Origin: Aquimarina megaterium XH134
GTDB lineage: Bacteria; Bacteroidota; Bacteroidia; Flavobacteriales; Flavobacteriaceae
Direction: 5' to 3'
NCBI RefSeq assembly: GCF_000520975.1
Contig: NZ_JACB01000049.1
Span: forward strand, 1-64,000
DNA length: 64,000 nucleotides
The position numbers and the translations under genes were made by a program. The notes under the pieces were generated by a model. It searched no databases. It was not told the DNA's origin and saw only the letters and a program-made list of their open reading frames with translations. This document shows, piece after piece, positions 1 through 9,021 of this stretch; the first letter of the stretch is position 1; each line of letters begins with the position of its first letter.

Positions 1-120
1 GATGGGTTTTAACTTAATATTGCCAAGCTTTTTATGAAAATATGATAAATACAATATCGATATAGTCATTTTATTGTTTTACTCTCTTAATTAGACAGTT
101 GTTAAAAGGTGAAGTATAAG

Positions 121-151
121 TTGTCTAAAATGCTTTTAAGATATATCTTTG
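121..151 (+). promoter_or_regulatory. Candidate Bacteroidota promoter for the ctaB cluster
   Basis: TTG at 121-123 and TATCTTTG at 144-151 are 20 bases apart, which fits the Bacteroidota -33/-7 pattern (TTG, then TAnnTTTG). It lies about 30 bases before the GTG start of the heme O synthase gene. The first 120 bases of the window show no gene that I can support; they probably belong to the space after an upstream oxidase gene that is outside the window. Confidence 0.5.
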
Positions 152-181
152 CACCACTTTTAAAAAAGCTATTTAGAAAAC

Positions 182-1093
182 GTGCAAGATTTGAGCGTGA
201 CCCAAACGGATACAATAAAAATCTCTGTTGTTCAGGATTTTAAGGAAATTACAAAAATGCGTCTTGCATTAAGTGTGGTTTTTTCGTCTGTTGCAGGATA
301 TTTATTAGGAGTAGAAACAGTTTCATGGAGTACCTTGATTCTTTTAGCAGTAGGAGGTTATTTTATGGTAGGAGCCTCAAATGCGTATAATCAGATTATA
401 GAAAGAGATTTAGATAAGTTGATGGATCGTACTAAGAATAGACCGATTCCATCAGGAAGAATGTCTGTTAATACAGCTTTTGCAATTGCTACACTTTTTA
501 CAATTGCAGGGATTTCTGTGTTGTATACGATTAACCCTCAGACAGCAATGTTTGGAGCGATATCTATATTTATATATGTAAGTTTATATACACCTTTAAA
601 AACAAAAACACCATTATCTGTTTTTGTTGGTGCTATTCCCGGTGCTATCCCCTTTATGTTAGGCTGGGTAGCGGCGACGAATAATTTTGGGATAGAGCCA
701 GGAACATTATTTATGGTTCAATTCTTTTGGCAATTCCCTCATTTTTGGGCAATCGGATGGTTTTTGTTTGATGACTATAAAAAAGGAGGATTTTTTATGC
801 TTCCAACGGGTAAAAGAGATCAAGGCACAGCAGTACAAGTCATCATTTATACAGTATGGACCGTGGTAACCTCTTTAATACCTGTTTTTGGAGTTACTGG
901 TAAACTTTATCTTACTCCGGTATCAGGGATAATTATTCTACTGTTAGGAATAATTTTGATTAGATCTGCAATTCGATTATATAAGGTTAGAGATGCTAAA
1001 ACAGCAAAACAATTAATGCTAATGAGTGTTTTGTATATAACATTATTACAAATCGTTTATGTAGTAGATAAATTTGTTAGAATATGGATTTAA
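182..1093 (+). CDS. ctaB: Protoheme IX farnesyltransferase (heme O synthase)
   Basis: Integral membrane UbiA-family prenyltransferase that transfers a farnesyl group to heme b to give heme O, the precursor of the heme used by terminal oxidases. The 303-residue length is normal for the family. The characteristic first loop is present around residues 68-91 (NAYNQIIERDLDK followed by MDRTKNRPIPSG), and a second loop follows at about 136-145 (YTPLKTKTPL). About eight or nine hydrophobic segments are visible. The start is GTG, chosen because it gives a normal length; ATG codons further in would cut into conserved sequence. The stop overlaps the next gene by 10 bases, so translation is probably coupled with the oxidase subunit downstream. 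Family assignment is firm; the exact start is less so. Confidence 0.95.
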   Translation: MQDLSVTQTDTIKISVVQDFKEITKMRLALSVVFSSVAGYLLGVETVSWSTLILLAVGGYFMVGASNAYNQIIERDLDKLMDRTKNRPIPSGRMSVNTAFAIATLFTIAGISVLYTINPQTAMFGAISIFIYVSLYTPLKTKTPLSVFVGAIPGAIPFMLGWVAATNNFGIEPGTLFMVQFFWQFPHFWAIGWFLFDDYKKGGFFMLPTGKRDQGTAVQVIIYTVWTVVTSLIPVFGVTGKLYLTPVSGIIILLLGIILIRSAIRLYKVRDAKTAKQLMLMSVLYITLLQIVYVVDKFVRIWI

Positions 1094-1665
1094 CACAAGG
1101 GACAACACAAGAAAAAGTTAATAGGTCTAAAAAAACCATGATGTGGTTTGCTATGATTAGTATGGCTATGGTATTTGCAGGACTTACTAGTGCCTATGTT
1201 GTGAGTAAAAGTAGAAAAGACTGGGGAATAGATCTTGTTTTTCCAAATGCATTTATATATAGTATATTAATAATAGTAGCAAGTAGTGTTACATTCTACT
1301 TTGTGAAAAAAGCAATCGAGAATAATAATAGAAGCTTAGCTACATTATTATTGCTCTCTACACTTGCATTAGGAATTATATTTATATTCTTGCAATTTGA
1401 AGGGTTTAGCGATATTATTAGACAAGGATATCATTTTACAGGTCCGACATCTAATATCGTTACTACATTTATGTTTATAATTGTAGTAACACATCTGGCA
1501 CATATCATCGGAGGGATATTAGTGCTTTTAGTTGTAATTTATAATCATTTTAAACAAAAATATAAAACAGGTCAAACTCTTGGTTTAGAATTAGGTGCTA
1601 TGTACTGGCATTTTGTTGATTTTCTGTGGGTTTATCTCTTTTTGTTTTTGTATTTCGTGAAATGA
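1084..1665 (+). CDS. Cytochrome c oxidase subunit III-like protein (short form)
   Basis: Heme-copper oxidase subunit III family membrane protein of 193 residues with five hydrophobic segments. The C-terminal signature of the family is present (GAMYWHFVDFLWVYLF), and the first segment holds the usual TSAYVVSKSR-like turn. It overlaps ctaB by 10 bases and precedes a second, longer subunit III gene. Two adjacent subunit III paralogs are a common arrangement in Flavobacteriia. It acts in the cytoplasmic membrane as an accessory subunit of the proton-pumping oxidase. Which oxidase complex each paralog joins cannot be read from sequence. Confidence 0.9.
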   Translation: MDLTQGTTQEKVNRSKKTMMWFAMISMAMVFAGLTSAYVVSKSRKDWGIDLVFPNAFIYSILIIVASSVTFYFVKKAIENNNRSLATLLLLSTLALGIIFIFLQFEGFSDIIRQGYHFTGPTSNIVTTFMFIIVVTHLAHIIGGILVLLVVIYNHFKQKYKTGQTLGLELGAMYWHFVDFLWVYLFLFLYFVK

Positions 1666-1804
1666 TCTTAGATCATTGATTTAATACTATAAAAGAGATT
1701 GTTTTAAAGAAAAGCATCTGTGACAATTAAAAAATAAATTTGAGCAGGTGAAATGATAAAATTGATTATTTTTGTGGAAAATTTAACAATACCAAATTCT
1801 TTAT

Positions 1805-2788
1805 ATGGAAACAGCTGTTACTAAAACAGGTACTGAAGATAAAATCTGGGGAGGTGGCAATAAGCCACTCAAGGTAAGTTATGGTAAGATGATGATGTGG
1901 TTTTTTATCCTTTCAGATGCGCTTACATTCTCTGGTTTTTTAGCCTCTTATGGTTTTTCAAGATTTAAGTTTATAGATTCATGGCCTATAGCTGATGAAG
2001 TATTTAATCACTTCCCGTTCTTGCATGGAGTAGATGCTCCCATGTATTATGTAGCTTTGATGACTTTTATTCTGATTTTTTCTTCAGTAACTATGGTGTT
2101 AGCCGTAGATGCTGGACACCATATGAAAAAGAAAAAGGTGATTTTTTATATGTTCTTAACTATAATTGGTGGAGCAATCTTCGTAGGGTCACAAGCCTGG
2201 GAGTGGAAAAACTTTATCAAAGGAGAATATGGTGCGGTAGAAACCAAAGGAGGACAAATTTTACAATTTGTAGATGGAGAAGGACATAGAGTAGGTCTAA
2301 AAGATATTGCAGTTGTCAATACACATAAAGATAGGGCCCAACATGAGCGAAAAAATGGAATCTGGTTCAAAAAAGAAGCAGCTCTTCCTACCTATACTAT
2401 TGAAGAAATAAGAAAAGGTTTTGAGAAAAGAAAAGATCTTTTAATAAGAACTCAGACCTTAACCGAAAAAGGACAGAAAACAATTTTATCAAGGACAGAA
2501 TCCTTAAAAAGAATGCAGGCAGATGCTATTGGTATAGTAGAAGGAGCAAATCTTGTGCATAATGAGTATGGTACTCCGTTATTTGCCAACTTCTTTTTCT
2601 TTATTACTGGTTTTCACGGTTTTCACGTATTTTCTGGAGTAGTGATTAATATCATCATCTTTATCAATGTAATTCTGGGAACTTATGAGAGAAGAAAGAA
2701 TTATGAAATGGTAGAAAAGGTTGGTTTATACTGGCACTTTGTAGATTTGGTATGGGTATTTGTATTTACATTCTTTTACCTGGTTTAA
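1805..2788 (+). CDS. Cytochrome c oxidase subunit III (long form with hydrophilic insert)
   Basis: Second heme-copper oxidase subunit III, 327 residues. The N-terminal half has family features (MMMWFFILSDALTFSGFLASY near residue 29), and the C-terminus has the matching helix pair (YWHFVDLVWVFVFTFFYL). Between about residues 130 and 245 there is a charged, hydrophilic stretch that splits the membrane core, including VKTKGGQ-like and KRKDLLIRTQ-like sequence; it explains the extra length relative to the 193-residue neighbour. A TATTTTTG box at 1767-1774 may be the -7 element of its own promoter, so it may be transcribed apart from ctaB. Part of the same oxidase cluster as the subunit IV gene 23 bases downstream. 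Confidence 0.92.
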   Translation: METAVTKTGTEDKIWGGGNKPLKVSYGKMMMWFFILSDALTFSGFLASYGFSRFKFIDSWPIADEVFNHFPFLHGVDAPMYYVALMTFILIFSSVTMVLAVDAGHHMKKKKVIFYMFLTIIGGAIFVGSQAWEWKNFIKGEYGAVETKGGQILQFVDGEGHRVGLKDIAVVNTHKDRAQHERKNGIWFKKEAALPTYTIEEIRKGFEKRKDLLIRTQTLTEKGQKTILSRTESLKRMQADAIGIVEGANLVHNEYGTPLFANFFFFITGFHGFHVFSGVVINIIIFINVILGTYERRKNYEMVEKVGLYWHFVDLVWVFVFTFFYLV

Positions 2789-2811
2789 TAAAAATTTAGT
2801 AGTTATATAGC

Positions 2812-3171
2812 ATGGCACACGATACAGCACATCACGAATCGAATATAGGAAGAATCTGGAAAGTATTTATTCTATTATCTGTGGTTACAATAGTAGAAGT
2901 AATACTTGGGATTATAAAACCAGCATTTTTAGTAGAAACTACTTTAATTAGTATGAAACTATTAAACTGGATTTTTATTATTCTTACAATTTATAAAGCA
3001 TATTATATTACATGGTCGTTTATGCATATGGAAGGTGAAACCAAAGGCTTAAGAAGATCGGTAGTTTGGACCGGAGTTTTCTTAATATGCTACTTGGTAT
3101 TTATATTGCTTACCGAAGGAGATTATATATACGAGGTCTTTAGAAATGGATATGTAGCTTGGGATTTTTAA
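2812..3171 (+). CDS. Cytochrome c oxidase subunit IV-type membrane protein
   Basis: Small membrane protein of 119 residues with three hydrophobic segments, a histidine-rich N-terminus (MAHDTAHHES) and a central segment YKAYYITWSFMHMEGE typical of the bacterial oxidase subunit IV family (CoxF/CtaF-like). It follows the long subunit III by 23 bases and is the last gene before a strong terminator, so it closes the oxidase transcription unit. Its role is structural or in assembly in the cytoplasmic membrane. Confidence 0.87.
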   Translation: MAHDTAHHESNIGRIWKVFILLSVVTIVEVILGIIKPAFLVETTLISMKLLNWIFIILTIYKAYYITWSFMHMEGETKGLRRSVVWTGVFLICYLVFILLTEGDYIYEVFRNGYVAWDF

Positions 3172-3201
3172 TCCTATAAATGTATAAGTTAAAAGCATTG
3201 T

Positions 3202-3237
3202 AAAAAGACGGTTTGTTAAGCCGTCTTTTTTTATTTT
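3202..3237 (+). terminator. Rho-independent terminator after oxidase subunit IV gene
   Basis: AAAAAGACGG and CCGTCTTTTT pair around a nine-base loop and run into a T tract. It lies 30 bases after the subunit IV stop codon. A TATTTTTG box at 3232-3239 overlaps the T tract and may be the -7 element for the next transcript. Confidence 0.85.
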
Positions 3238-3392
3238 TGCACAATTATTCTGAACTTATTTCAGAACTTTATACCATTCTGCTGTTTGATTTTTTTTGGA
3301 AAAGAAAATTGTATTACGGTAAATTAGAAGAATGAATGGTATTGGATATCGATTTTATAAATATCTAAGTAGAAAATAAAACTACTTATCAA

Positions 3393-4046
3393 ATGAAAAA
3401 ATTTCTTGTCTTAGGAGTCTTATTTGTATTACCCTTAGTGGCTTATTTATTTTTTGCTTCTGGAGTACATAATTTTGCCAAACTTCCTGTACTTAATGAA
3501 TCTATAGGAGACCTTAAAAATTTTGAACCATTAACCGAAAAAGAAGTTAGTTTTTCTAATAAGATTACTGTACTTGGTTTCTTAGGTAAAGATATTCATA
3601 ATAAACAGGGGAATGCCTTCAATTTAAATCAAAAGATTTATAAAAAAAACTATGGGTTTCGGGATTTTCAATTTGTAATGGTTTTGCCTTATGGTAGTGA
3701 GAATCCGGCAAAAGAACTGTTAGAAGAATTAGATAATATTACCGATGTTTCTGAGTGGAACTTTGTTTTTGGTACACCAGAAAGCATAAAGACCCTATTT
3801 AAGAGTTTAAAGACGCCACATCAATTAGATGATAATTTAGCTACGCAGTATGTGTATATAGTCGACAAAAATAGAGGACTAAGAGGTAGGGATGGTAGTA
3901 TAAAAGAAAACGAATCAAAAGTATATGGCTATGATGCAAGCTCTGTTGCTGATTTGTCAAATGTTATGAGTGATGATGTAAAAGTGATTCTAGCAGAATA
4001 TCGTTTGGCTTTAAAAAAATATAAAGCAGATCGTAAAGAGAAATAA
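3393..4046 (+). CDS. Membrane-anchored protein of the oxidase assembly cluster, unknown function
   Basis: 217 residues with one N-terminal hydrophobic segment (residues 4-22, LVLGVLFVLPLVAYLFF), then a soluble domain. The soluble part looks like a thioredoxin-fold relative: a strand ITVLGFLGKD near residue 58, then QFVMVLPYGSENPA near 92, but the CxxxC pair of SCO proteins is absent. It lies 11 bases before a true SCO gene. A degenerate SCO-like helper without copper-binding cysteines is my inference. The same gene order (this protein, SCO, DUF420) is known from Flavobacteriia. A structure prediction against SCO1 would settle the fold. Confidence 0.75.
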   Translation: MKKFLVLGVLFVLPLVAYLFFASGVHNFAKLPVLNESIGDLKNFEPLTEKEVSFSNKITVLGFLGKDIHNKQGNAFNLNQKIYKKNYGFRDFQFVMVLPYGSENPAKELLEELDNITDVSEWNFVFGTPESIKTLFKSLKTPHQLDDNLATQYVYIVDKNRGLRGRDGSIKENESKVYGYDASSVADLSNVMSDDVKVILAEYRLALKKYKADRKEK

Positions 4047-4057
4047 AGAGCAAGCAC

Positions 4058-4792
4058 ATGAAAAAAAATTCATATATCGGGATATCGTTTATCATATTGA
4101 TTTTTGGAATCATTTTTATTCCAAAGATTGTAAATAGAATTAAAAGCACTTCGATTGTTAAAAATGATAGGATGAGTGCCAGTAACCCTGTTGCTAATGA
4201 AAAACTTAGTTATATAAAACTTAATGGGACACCAAAAAAAGTTCCTGAGTTTGCATTCTTAGATCAGGATAGTATCCTAATTACGAATCATGACTATAAA
4301 GGTAAAGTATATATAGCAGAGTTTTTCTTTACCAGCTGCCCAACCATTTGTCCTAAGATGAATAAAAACTTAGTATATCTGCAAGATAAGTTAAAAGATT
4401 ATGAAAATTTTGGAGTAGCTTCTTTTACGATCAACCCTAAGTTTGATACACCAAAAAGACTTAAGAAATATGCAGAGAATTATAAGGTTACAGATCCAGA
4501 TTGGCATTTTTTAACTGGTGATAGAGAAGATATCTATGAACTGGCCAATGCTGGATTTAATATTTATGCTGCAGAGAACCCCGATGTGCCAGGTGGATTC
4601 GAACATAATGGCTACTTTGCTTTAATTGATCAGGAAGGATATATAAGATCGAGATATGATGCGTCGGGTAATCCAATTATTTATTATAGAGGAACAATTG
4701 GTGTGAAGGAAAAAGTAGATGAAAACGGGGAAGAAGAGCAAATAACAATTTTACTAGAAGATATAAAGAAACTATTAGATAAGAATGAGTAA
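4058..4792 (+). CDS. SCO1/SenC family copper chaperone
   Basis: Membrane-anchored SCO-family protein that delivers copper to the CuA site of cytochrome c oxidase. Residues 6-23 form the anchor. The metal-binding set is complete: CPTIC gives Cys94 and Cys98, and EHNGYFALID gives His183. Length 244 fits the family. It overlaps the DUF420 gene by 8 bases, which implies translational coupling, and sits inside an oxidase biogenesis cluster with heme O synthase and oxidase subunits. Confidence 0.93.
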   Translation: MKKNSYIGISFIILIFGIIFIPKIVNRIKSTSIVKNDRMSASNPVANEKLSYIKLNGTPKKVPEFAFLDQDSILITNHDYKGKVYIAEFFFTSCPTICPKMNKNLVYLQDKLKDYENFGVASFTINPKFDTPKRLKKYAENYKVTDPDWHFLTGDREDIYELANAGFNIYAAENPDVPGGFEHNGYFALIDQEGYIRSRYDASGNPIIYYRGTIGVKEKVDENGEEEQITILLEDIKKLLDKNE

Positions 4793-5333
4793 CAACAGCC
4801 AATCAGATGTAGAAAAAAAATACAATAAATGGATTGTAATTTTATCGATTCTTATCCCTCTTGCAGTGGCAGCATTGTTTGGAGTTAATCTTAGAAAGCT
4901 TGGGTTTGATGTACAACCTCTTACTTTTTTGCCACCAATATATGCAACAATTAATGGTTTAACCGCTGTGATTTTAGTAGCTGCTTTATGGGCAATAAAA
5001 AATAAGAATATTGCATTGCATGAGAAGCTCATGAAAACAGCTATTTTATGTTCGGTATTGTTTTTACTTATGTATATCGCATATCATATGACTAGTGATT
5101 CTACCCAATTTGGAGGAGAAGGAATGATACGATACATATATTATTTTATTTTGATTACTCATATAATCCTCTCAGTTGTAGTTATTCCTTTTGTATTGAT
5201 TACTTATGTAAAAGCACTGGCAAAACGATTTGATAAGCATAAAAAAATTGCGAGAATTACATTTCCGATTTGGTTATATGTGGCTGTTACAGGAGTGATT
5301 GTATATTTTATGATATCACCATATTATGTTTAG
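4785..5333 (+). CDS. DUF420 family membrane protein (CtaM/YozB-like)
   Basis: 182-residue protein with five hydrophobic segments and histidines in or near membrane segments (IAYHMTSD, ILITHIILS, ALHEKLMK). This matches DUF420; its Bacillus relative CtaM is needed for maturation of heme-copper oxidases. The start lies 8 bases inside the SCO gene. Position among ctaB, oxidase subunits and SCO supports a role in oxidase assembly in the cytoplasmic membrane. The family call is solid; the molecular role is known only in outline. Confidence 0.88.
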   Translation: MSNNSQSDVEKKYNKWIVILSILIPLAVAALFGVNLRKLGFDVQPLTFLPPIYATINGLTAVILVAALWAIKNKNIALHEKLMKTAILCSVLFLLMYIAYHMTSDSTQFGGEGMIRYIYYFILITHIILSVVVIPFVLITYVKALAKRFDKHKKIARITFPIWLYVAVTGVIVYFMISPYYV

Positions 5334-5342
5334 TTTGAATAT

Positions 5343-5579
5343 ATGCGAATAAAAACCTTTTACATATTAATTCTTTTTTTGGTATTTACTATCTCGGTAG
5401 AAGCGCAATGCGCAATGTGTAGAGCAGTTCTAGAGAATGAAGAAGGACAGGAGGCAGCAAAAGGAATCAATAATGGGATTGTGTATCTAATGATTATACC
5501 ATATGTTTTAATAGGGGTTGTAGGGTATATTATATATAGAAATAAAAGAAAATCGGCAACTACAAAAAACCTTAATTAA
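5343..5579 (+). CDS. Small exported CxxC membrane protein, unknown function
   Basis: 78 residues: signal-like segment (residues 4-21), then QCAMCRAVLE with a CxxC pair directly after the likely cleavage site, a short acidic linker, one transmembrane helix (GIVYLMIIPYVLIGVVGYII) and a basic tail. It follows DUF420 by 9 bases and ends the cluster. Similar small proteins close the same cluster in other Flavobacteriia. The exposed CxxC close to a copper chaperone suggests metal or redox handling, but that is inference only. Confidence 0.75.
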   Translation: MRIKTFYILILFLVFTISVEAQCAMCRAVLENEEGQEAAKGINNGIVYLMIIPYVLIGVVGYIIYRNKRKSATTKNLN

Positions 5580-5710
5580 AGAGTTCTTAATTTTTTAACA
5601 TTTTCCTAACAAGAAAAGATGTAACAAAAATACCATGTAGTTAGTCTTATGTAACAAGACGATGCTAACCAATCAATAAATCTTCAGGGGAAAACTGTAA
5701 GATTGATCTA

Positions 5711-5726
5711 AATACTGTACGGTATT
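5711..5726. promoter_or_regulatory. Candidate operator: near-perfect 16-bp palindrome before the MacB-type operon
   Basis: AATACTGTACGGTATT is a palindrome around GTAC with a single mismatched pair. It lies 62 bases before the ATPase start codon. Further upstream ATGTAACAA occurs twice (near 5620 and 5650). A dimeric repressor site controlling the export operon is plausible, but no regulator gene is adjacent. Confidence 0.35.
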
Positions 5727-5788
5727 TTTAGGCTAGTGGGTCTCAGTTTTATCAAGGTATTTTGCCTTACAAATCTTAATCCAGTATT

Positions 5789-6490
5789 ATGATTGAAATA
5801 AAAGACTTACATAAATCTTACCAAATGGGAAGCAATTCGCTTCATGTACTTAAAGGAATAGATTTTAGTGTAAAAGAAGGCGAGTTGGTCGCTATAATGG
5901 GATCTTCGGGTTCTGGAAAATCTACATTGTTAAACATCTTAGGAATGCTGGATGAAGCAGATAGCGGAAGTTATTTTCTAGATGAAGTTCCTATCAAAGG
6001 GTTAAACGAAACCAAAGCAGCGCAGTATCGCAACAAATTTTTAGGATTTGTTTTTCAATCTTTTAATTTGATTAATTACAAGACAGCTCTAGAAAATGTT
6101 GCCCTTCCATTATATTATCAACGTAAAAAACGAAAAGAAAGAATTGATAAAGCAATGGAATATCTTGGCAAAGTTGGATTGGCAGAATGGGCGACACACT
6201 TACCAAGTGAGCTTTCTGGAGGACAAAAACAACGTGTGGCAATTGCCAGAGCATTAGCTGCAGATCCTAAAGTATTACTGGCCGATGAACCCACGGGAGC
6301 TTTAGATAGTAAAACTTCTTATGAAGTAATGGATATCATCCAAAGTATTAATGATGAAGGTAAAACCATATTAGTAGTAACTCATGAACCAGATATTGCT
6401 GATATGTGTAAACGTATAGTGCACCTTAAAGATGGTGTTATTGTAGAAGATAAAGAAGTAGAACAAGTTAGAGCATCTCAATATGTTTGA
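5789..6490 (+). CDS. ABC transporter ATP-binding protein (MacB/LolD type)
   Basis: Cytoplasmic ATPase of 233 residues. All motifs are intact: Walker A GSSGSGKST at 38-46, Q-loop Gln90, signature LSGGQKQR at 142-149, Walker B VLLADEP at 162-168 and switch His199. It powers the two FtsX/MacB-fold permeases encoded immediately downstream; its stop overlaps the first permease by 8 bases. With the adaptor and TolC genes that follow, it forms a tripartite export system of the MacAB-TolC class. The substrate is not evident. Confidence 0.93.
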   Translation: MIEIKDLHKSYQMGSNSLHVLKGIDFSVKEGELVAIMGSSGSGKSTLLNILGMLDEADSGSYFLDEVPIKGLNETKAAQYRNKFLGFVFQSFNLINYKTALENVALPLYYQRKKRKERIDKAMEYLGKVGLAEWATHLPSELSGGQKQRVAIARALAADPKVLLADEPTGALDSKTSYEVMDIIQSINDEGKTILVVTHEPDIADMCKRIVHLKDGVIVEDKEVEQVRASQYV

Positions 6491-7712
6491 TAGAGATAGA
6501 TGGGGTGAAATATTTGAAGCTATAGGAAAAAATAAGCTGCGTACATTTCTTTCGGGATTTACTGTAGCTTTAGGAATCCTGATCTTTACAATTCTATTAG
6601 GACTGGGTAATGGCCTTCTCAATAGCTTTTTAAGCAGTTTTGTGGATGACGCTCAAAATATTATATTCATTCGTGGCGGAAACACATCAAAAGCATACAA
6701 AGGCTTTCAGGAGAATAGAAGAATTCAGTTTAAAAATGAAGATTTCGAATTTATAAAAAGCAATTATATAGGCAAAGTTGAGTTCGCTACCCCAAGAATA
6801 TATAGAAATGGTTCTGCAAAATATAAGAAAGAATCTGGTAGCTATAGCATAAGAGCTGTACATCCCGATCATCAATATCTTGAGAAAACCATAATGATGA
6901 ATGGGAGATATCTTAATGAATCAGATATTAACGAGCGTACCAAGAATATTGTTATTGGAAGATTAGTAGAGAAAGATCTTTTTAAAAATGAAAAGGCCTT
7001 AGGTAAAATGCTAAATGTAGATGGGATTGCTTATAAAATAATTGGAGTTTTTCAGGATAGTGGTGGTGATAATGAAGAGCGAATAATCTATATGCCATAT
7101 AAAACCGTTCAGTTGCTTTATGGAAATAATGATCATATTAATCAGATAAACTTATCTTATAATATGGCAATGAGTACCGAGCAGGCTATTGCATTTTCTA
7201 AAAAAATAGAAGAAGATTTTAAAGAAAAATTTAAAGTAGCACCAGATGACCAAAGTGCAATCAGGGTACGAAGTTTTGCAGAAGATATTAAAGAGACCAT
7301 GGTAATTCTTGGCGGTATTTATATGATCATATTTGTTGTAGGTATAGGAACCTTAATCTCTGGAGTTATTGGTATAGGTAATATCATGACGTTTAGTGTT
7401 AAAGAACGCACCAAAGAATTAGGAATTAGAAAAGCATTGGGAGCATCACCAAGATCAATCATAGCTATGGTGCTTCAAGAATCAGTTCTAATAACATCTG
7501 TCGCAGGATATCTCGGTTTGATTTTAGGGATTCTTGCGTTAAAACTTATAGGTAATAATCTAGAGAAGTTCTTTATTCTTAATCCTAAGGTTGATACAGG
7601 TATTATTATGACTGCCACAATGGTATTGATATTTTTTGGACTTTTAGCAGGATATATTCCGGCAAGAAGAGCAGCAAAAATAAAGCCTATAATTGCATTG
7701 AGAGATGAATAA
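6483..7712 (+). CDS. ABC transporter permease (MacB/FtsX fold), first copy
   Basis: 409 residues: N-terminal transmembrane helix near 22-43, a long periplasmic MacB-PCD-like domain (about 45-275), then three helices in a C-terminal FtsX domain (about 280-405). The family hallmark after the second helix is clear: VKERTKELGIRKALGASPRS. It overlaps the ATPase gene by 8 bases and is followed 16 bases later by a paralog, so the transporter is probably a heterodimer of the two permeases. Confidence 0.92.
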   Translation: MFDRDRWGEIFEAIGKNKLRTFLSGFTVALGILIFTILLGLGNGLLNSFLSSFVDDAQNIIFIRGGNTSKAYKGFQENRRIQFKNEDFEFIKSNYIGKVEFATPRIYRNGSAKYKKESGSYSIRAVHPDHQYLEKTIMMNGRYLNESDINERTKNIVIGRLVEKDLFKNEKALGKMLNVDGIAYKIIGVFQDSGGDNEERIIYMPYKTVQLLYGNNDHINQINLSYNMAMSTEQAIAFSKKIEEDFKEKFKVAPDDQSAIRVRSFAEDIKETMVILGGIYMIIFVVGIGTLISGVIGIGNIMTFSVKERTKELGIRKALGASPRSIIAMVLQESVLITSVAGYLGLILGILALKLIGNNLEKFFILNPKVDTGIIMTATMVLIFFGLLAGYIPARRAAKIKPIIALRDE

Positions 7713-7728
7713 CTAAAAATCGATTGGT

Positions 7729-8991
7729 ATGAAATTTATATTTGAAAGAGATACCTGGCAAGAAATTTATGGAGCTATTCGTAAGAATAAAGTAAGAACT
7801 ATAATTACAGTTATCGGGGTAACCTGGGGAGTGTTTTTATTTGTGTTTCTTTTGGGAATGGCTAAGGGGCTAGATAATAGTTTTAGAAGTCAATTTAATG
7901 ATTTTGCAACTAACACGATGTTTGTTTGGGGGCAACAAACCAGTATACCTAACGAAGGTTTTAAGAGGGGAAGACGAATGCAACTTACATTGAATGATGT
8001 CGAAACATTAGAATCTCAGGTTGATGATATTGAATATATCGCTCCTCGTAATGTTACTGGTCAATGGGGAACTCCACCAGGGCAATTTGTAAAAGGCTCT
8101 AAGTCGGGTGCATTTAAAGTATTTGGTGATTATCCAACGATCGACAAAGTATCAAAGAAAAAGATATTTAAAGGAGGAAGATTTATTAATGAAGAAGATA
8201 TAAAATATGAACGTAAAGTCTGTGTTATTGGTGAAGATATTTATAAGCAATTCTATGATAAAGATGAAGAAGCAATAGGAGATTTTGTGAGAATAAATGG
8301 AATTTATTTCAAAGTAATAGGAGTATATAAGCCTACTCAATCTGGATTCGAAGGAGATGATTCTATTTTTCTGCCATTCACAACGTTTCAAACCATTTTT
8401 AACCAGGGTGAAAATATATCCTGGATGGTGATCACAGCCAAACCAGATAAGAATATTGTAAATACAGAAGCTACGATAAAAACTACACTTAAAAGAATAC
8501 ATAATGTGCACCCAGATGATACGCAGGCGTTTGGAAGTTTTAATCTAGGTGAAGAAGTAGCAAAAATTAATGGATTTCTAGCTGGTATGCGTTTGATTAC
8601 TTATATCGTAGGAATAGCTACCCTTATTGCAGGAGTGATAGCAATAGGTAATGTTCTTTTAATTACTGTTAAAGAACGTACCAGAGAGATTGGAGTGCGT
8701 AGAGCATTGGGAGCAACACCAGCAGAAGTAAGAGGGCAAATCATGCTAGAATCTGTATTGCTTACCTTTTTGGCAGGATTATTAGGTTTTATTTTTGGCA
8801 CGCTGTTACTTTGGGGTATCAATACCGCAATTGGTAATAATGACGATGTGCCCATTTTAAATCCTACAGTCGATTTCTTTGCGGTAACAGGAGCATTATT
8901 GTCAATAGTCTTATTAGGAACAATAATAGGACTTATCCCAGCGCAAAAAGCCGTAAGCATAAAACCAATTGAAGCATTAAGAGAAGAATAA
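7729..8991 (+). CDS. ABC transporter permease (MacB/FtsX fold), second copy
   Basis: 420-residue paralog of the preceding permease with the same topology. The FtsX hallmark appears as VKERTREIGVRRALGATPAE. The N-terminus (FERDTWQEIYGAIRKNKVRT) mirrors the first copy (FDRDRWGEIFEAIGKNKLRT), which indicates an old tandem duplication. It lies in one operon with the ATPase and the adaptor 30 bases downstream. Confidence 0.92.
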   Translation: MKFIFERDTWQEIYGAIRKNKVRTIITVIGVTWGVFLFVFLLGMAKGLDNSFRSQFNDFATNTMFVWGQQTSIPNEGFKRGRRMQLTLNDVETLESQVDDIEYIAPRNVTGQWGTPPGQFVKGSKSGAFKVFGDYPTIDKVSKKKIFKGGRFINEEDIKYERKVCVIGEDIYKQFYDKDEEAIGDFVRINGIYFKVIGVYKPTQSGFEGDDSIFLPFTTFQTIFNQGENISWMVITAKPDKNIVNTEATIKTTLKRIHNVHPDDTQAFGSFNLGEEVAKINGFLAGMRLITYIVGIATLIAGVIAIGNVLLITVKERTREIGVRRALGATPAEVRGQIMLESVLLTFLAGLLGFIFGTLLLWGINTAIGNNDDVPILNPTVDFFAVTGALLSIVLLGTIIGLIPAQKAVSIKPIEALREE

Positions 8992-9021
8992 AATAAATAA
9001 CCAGAATAATCATCAATCCAA

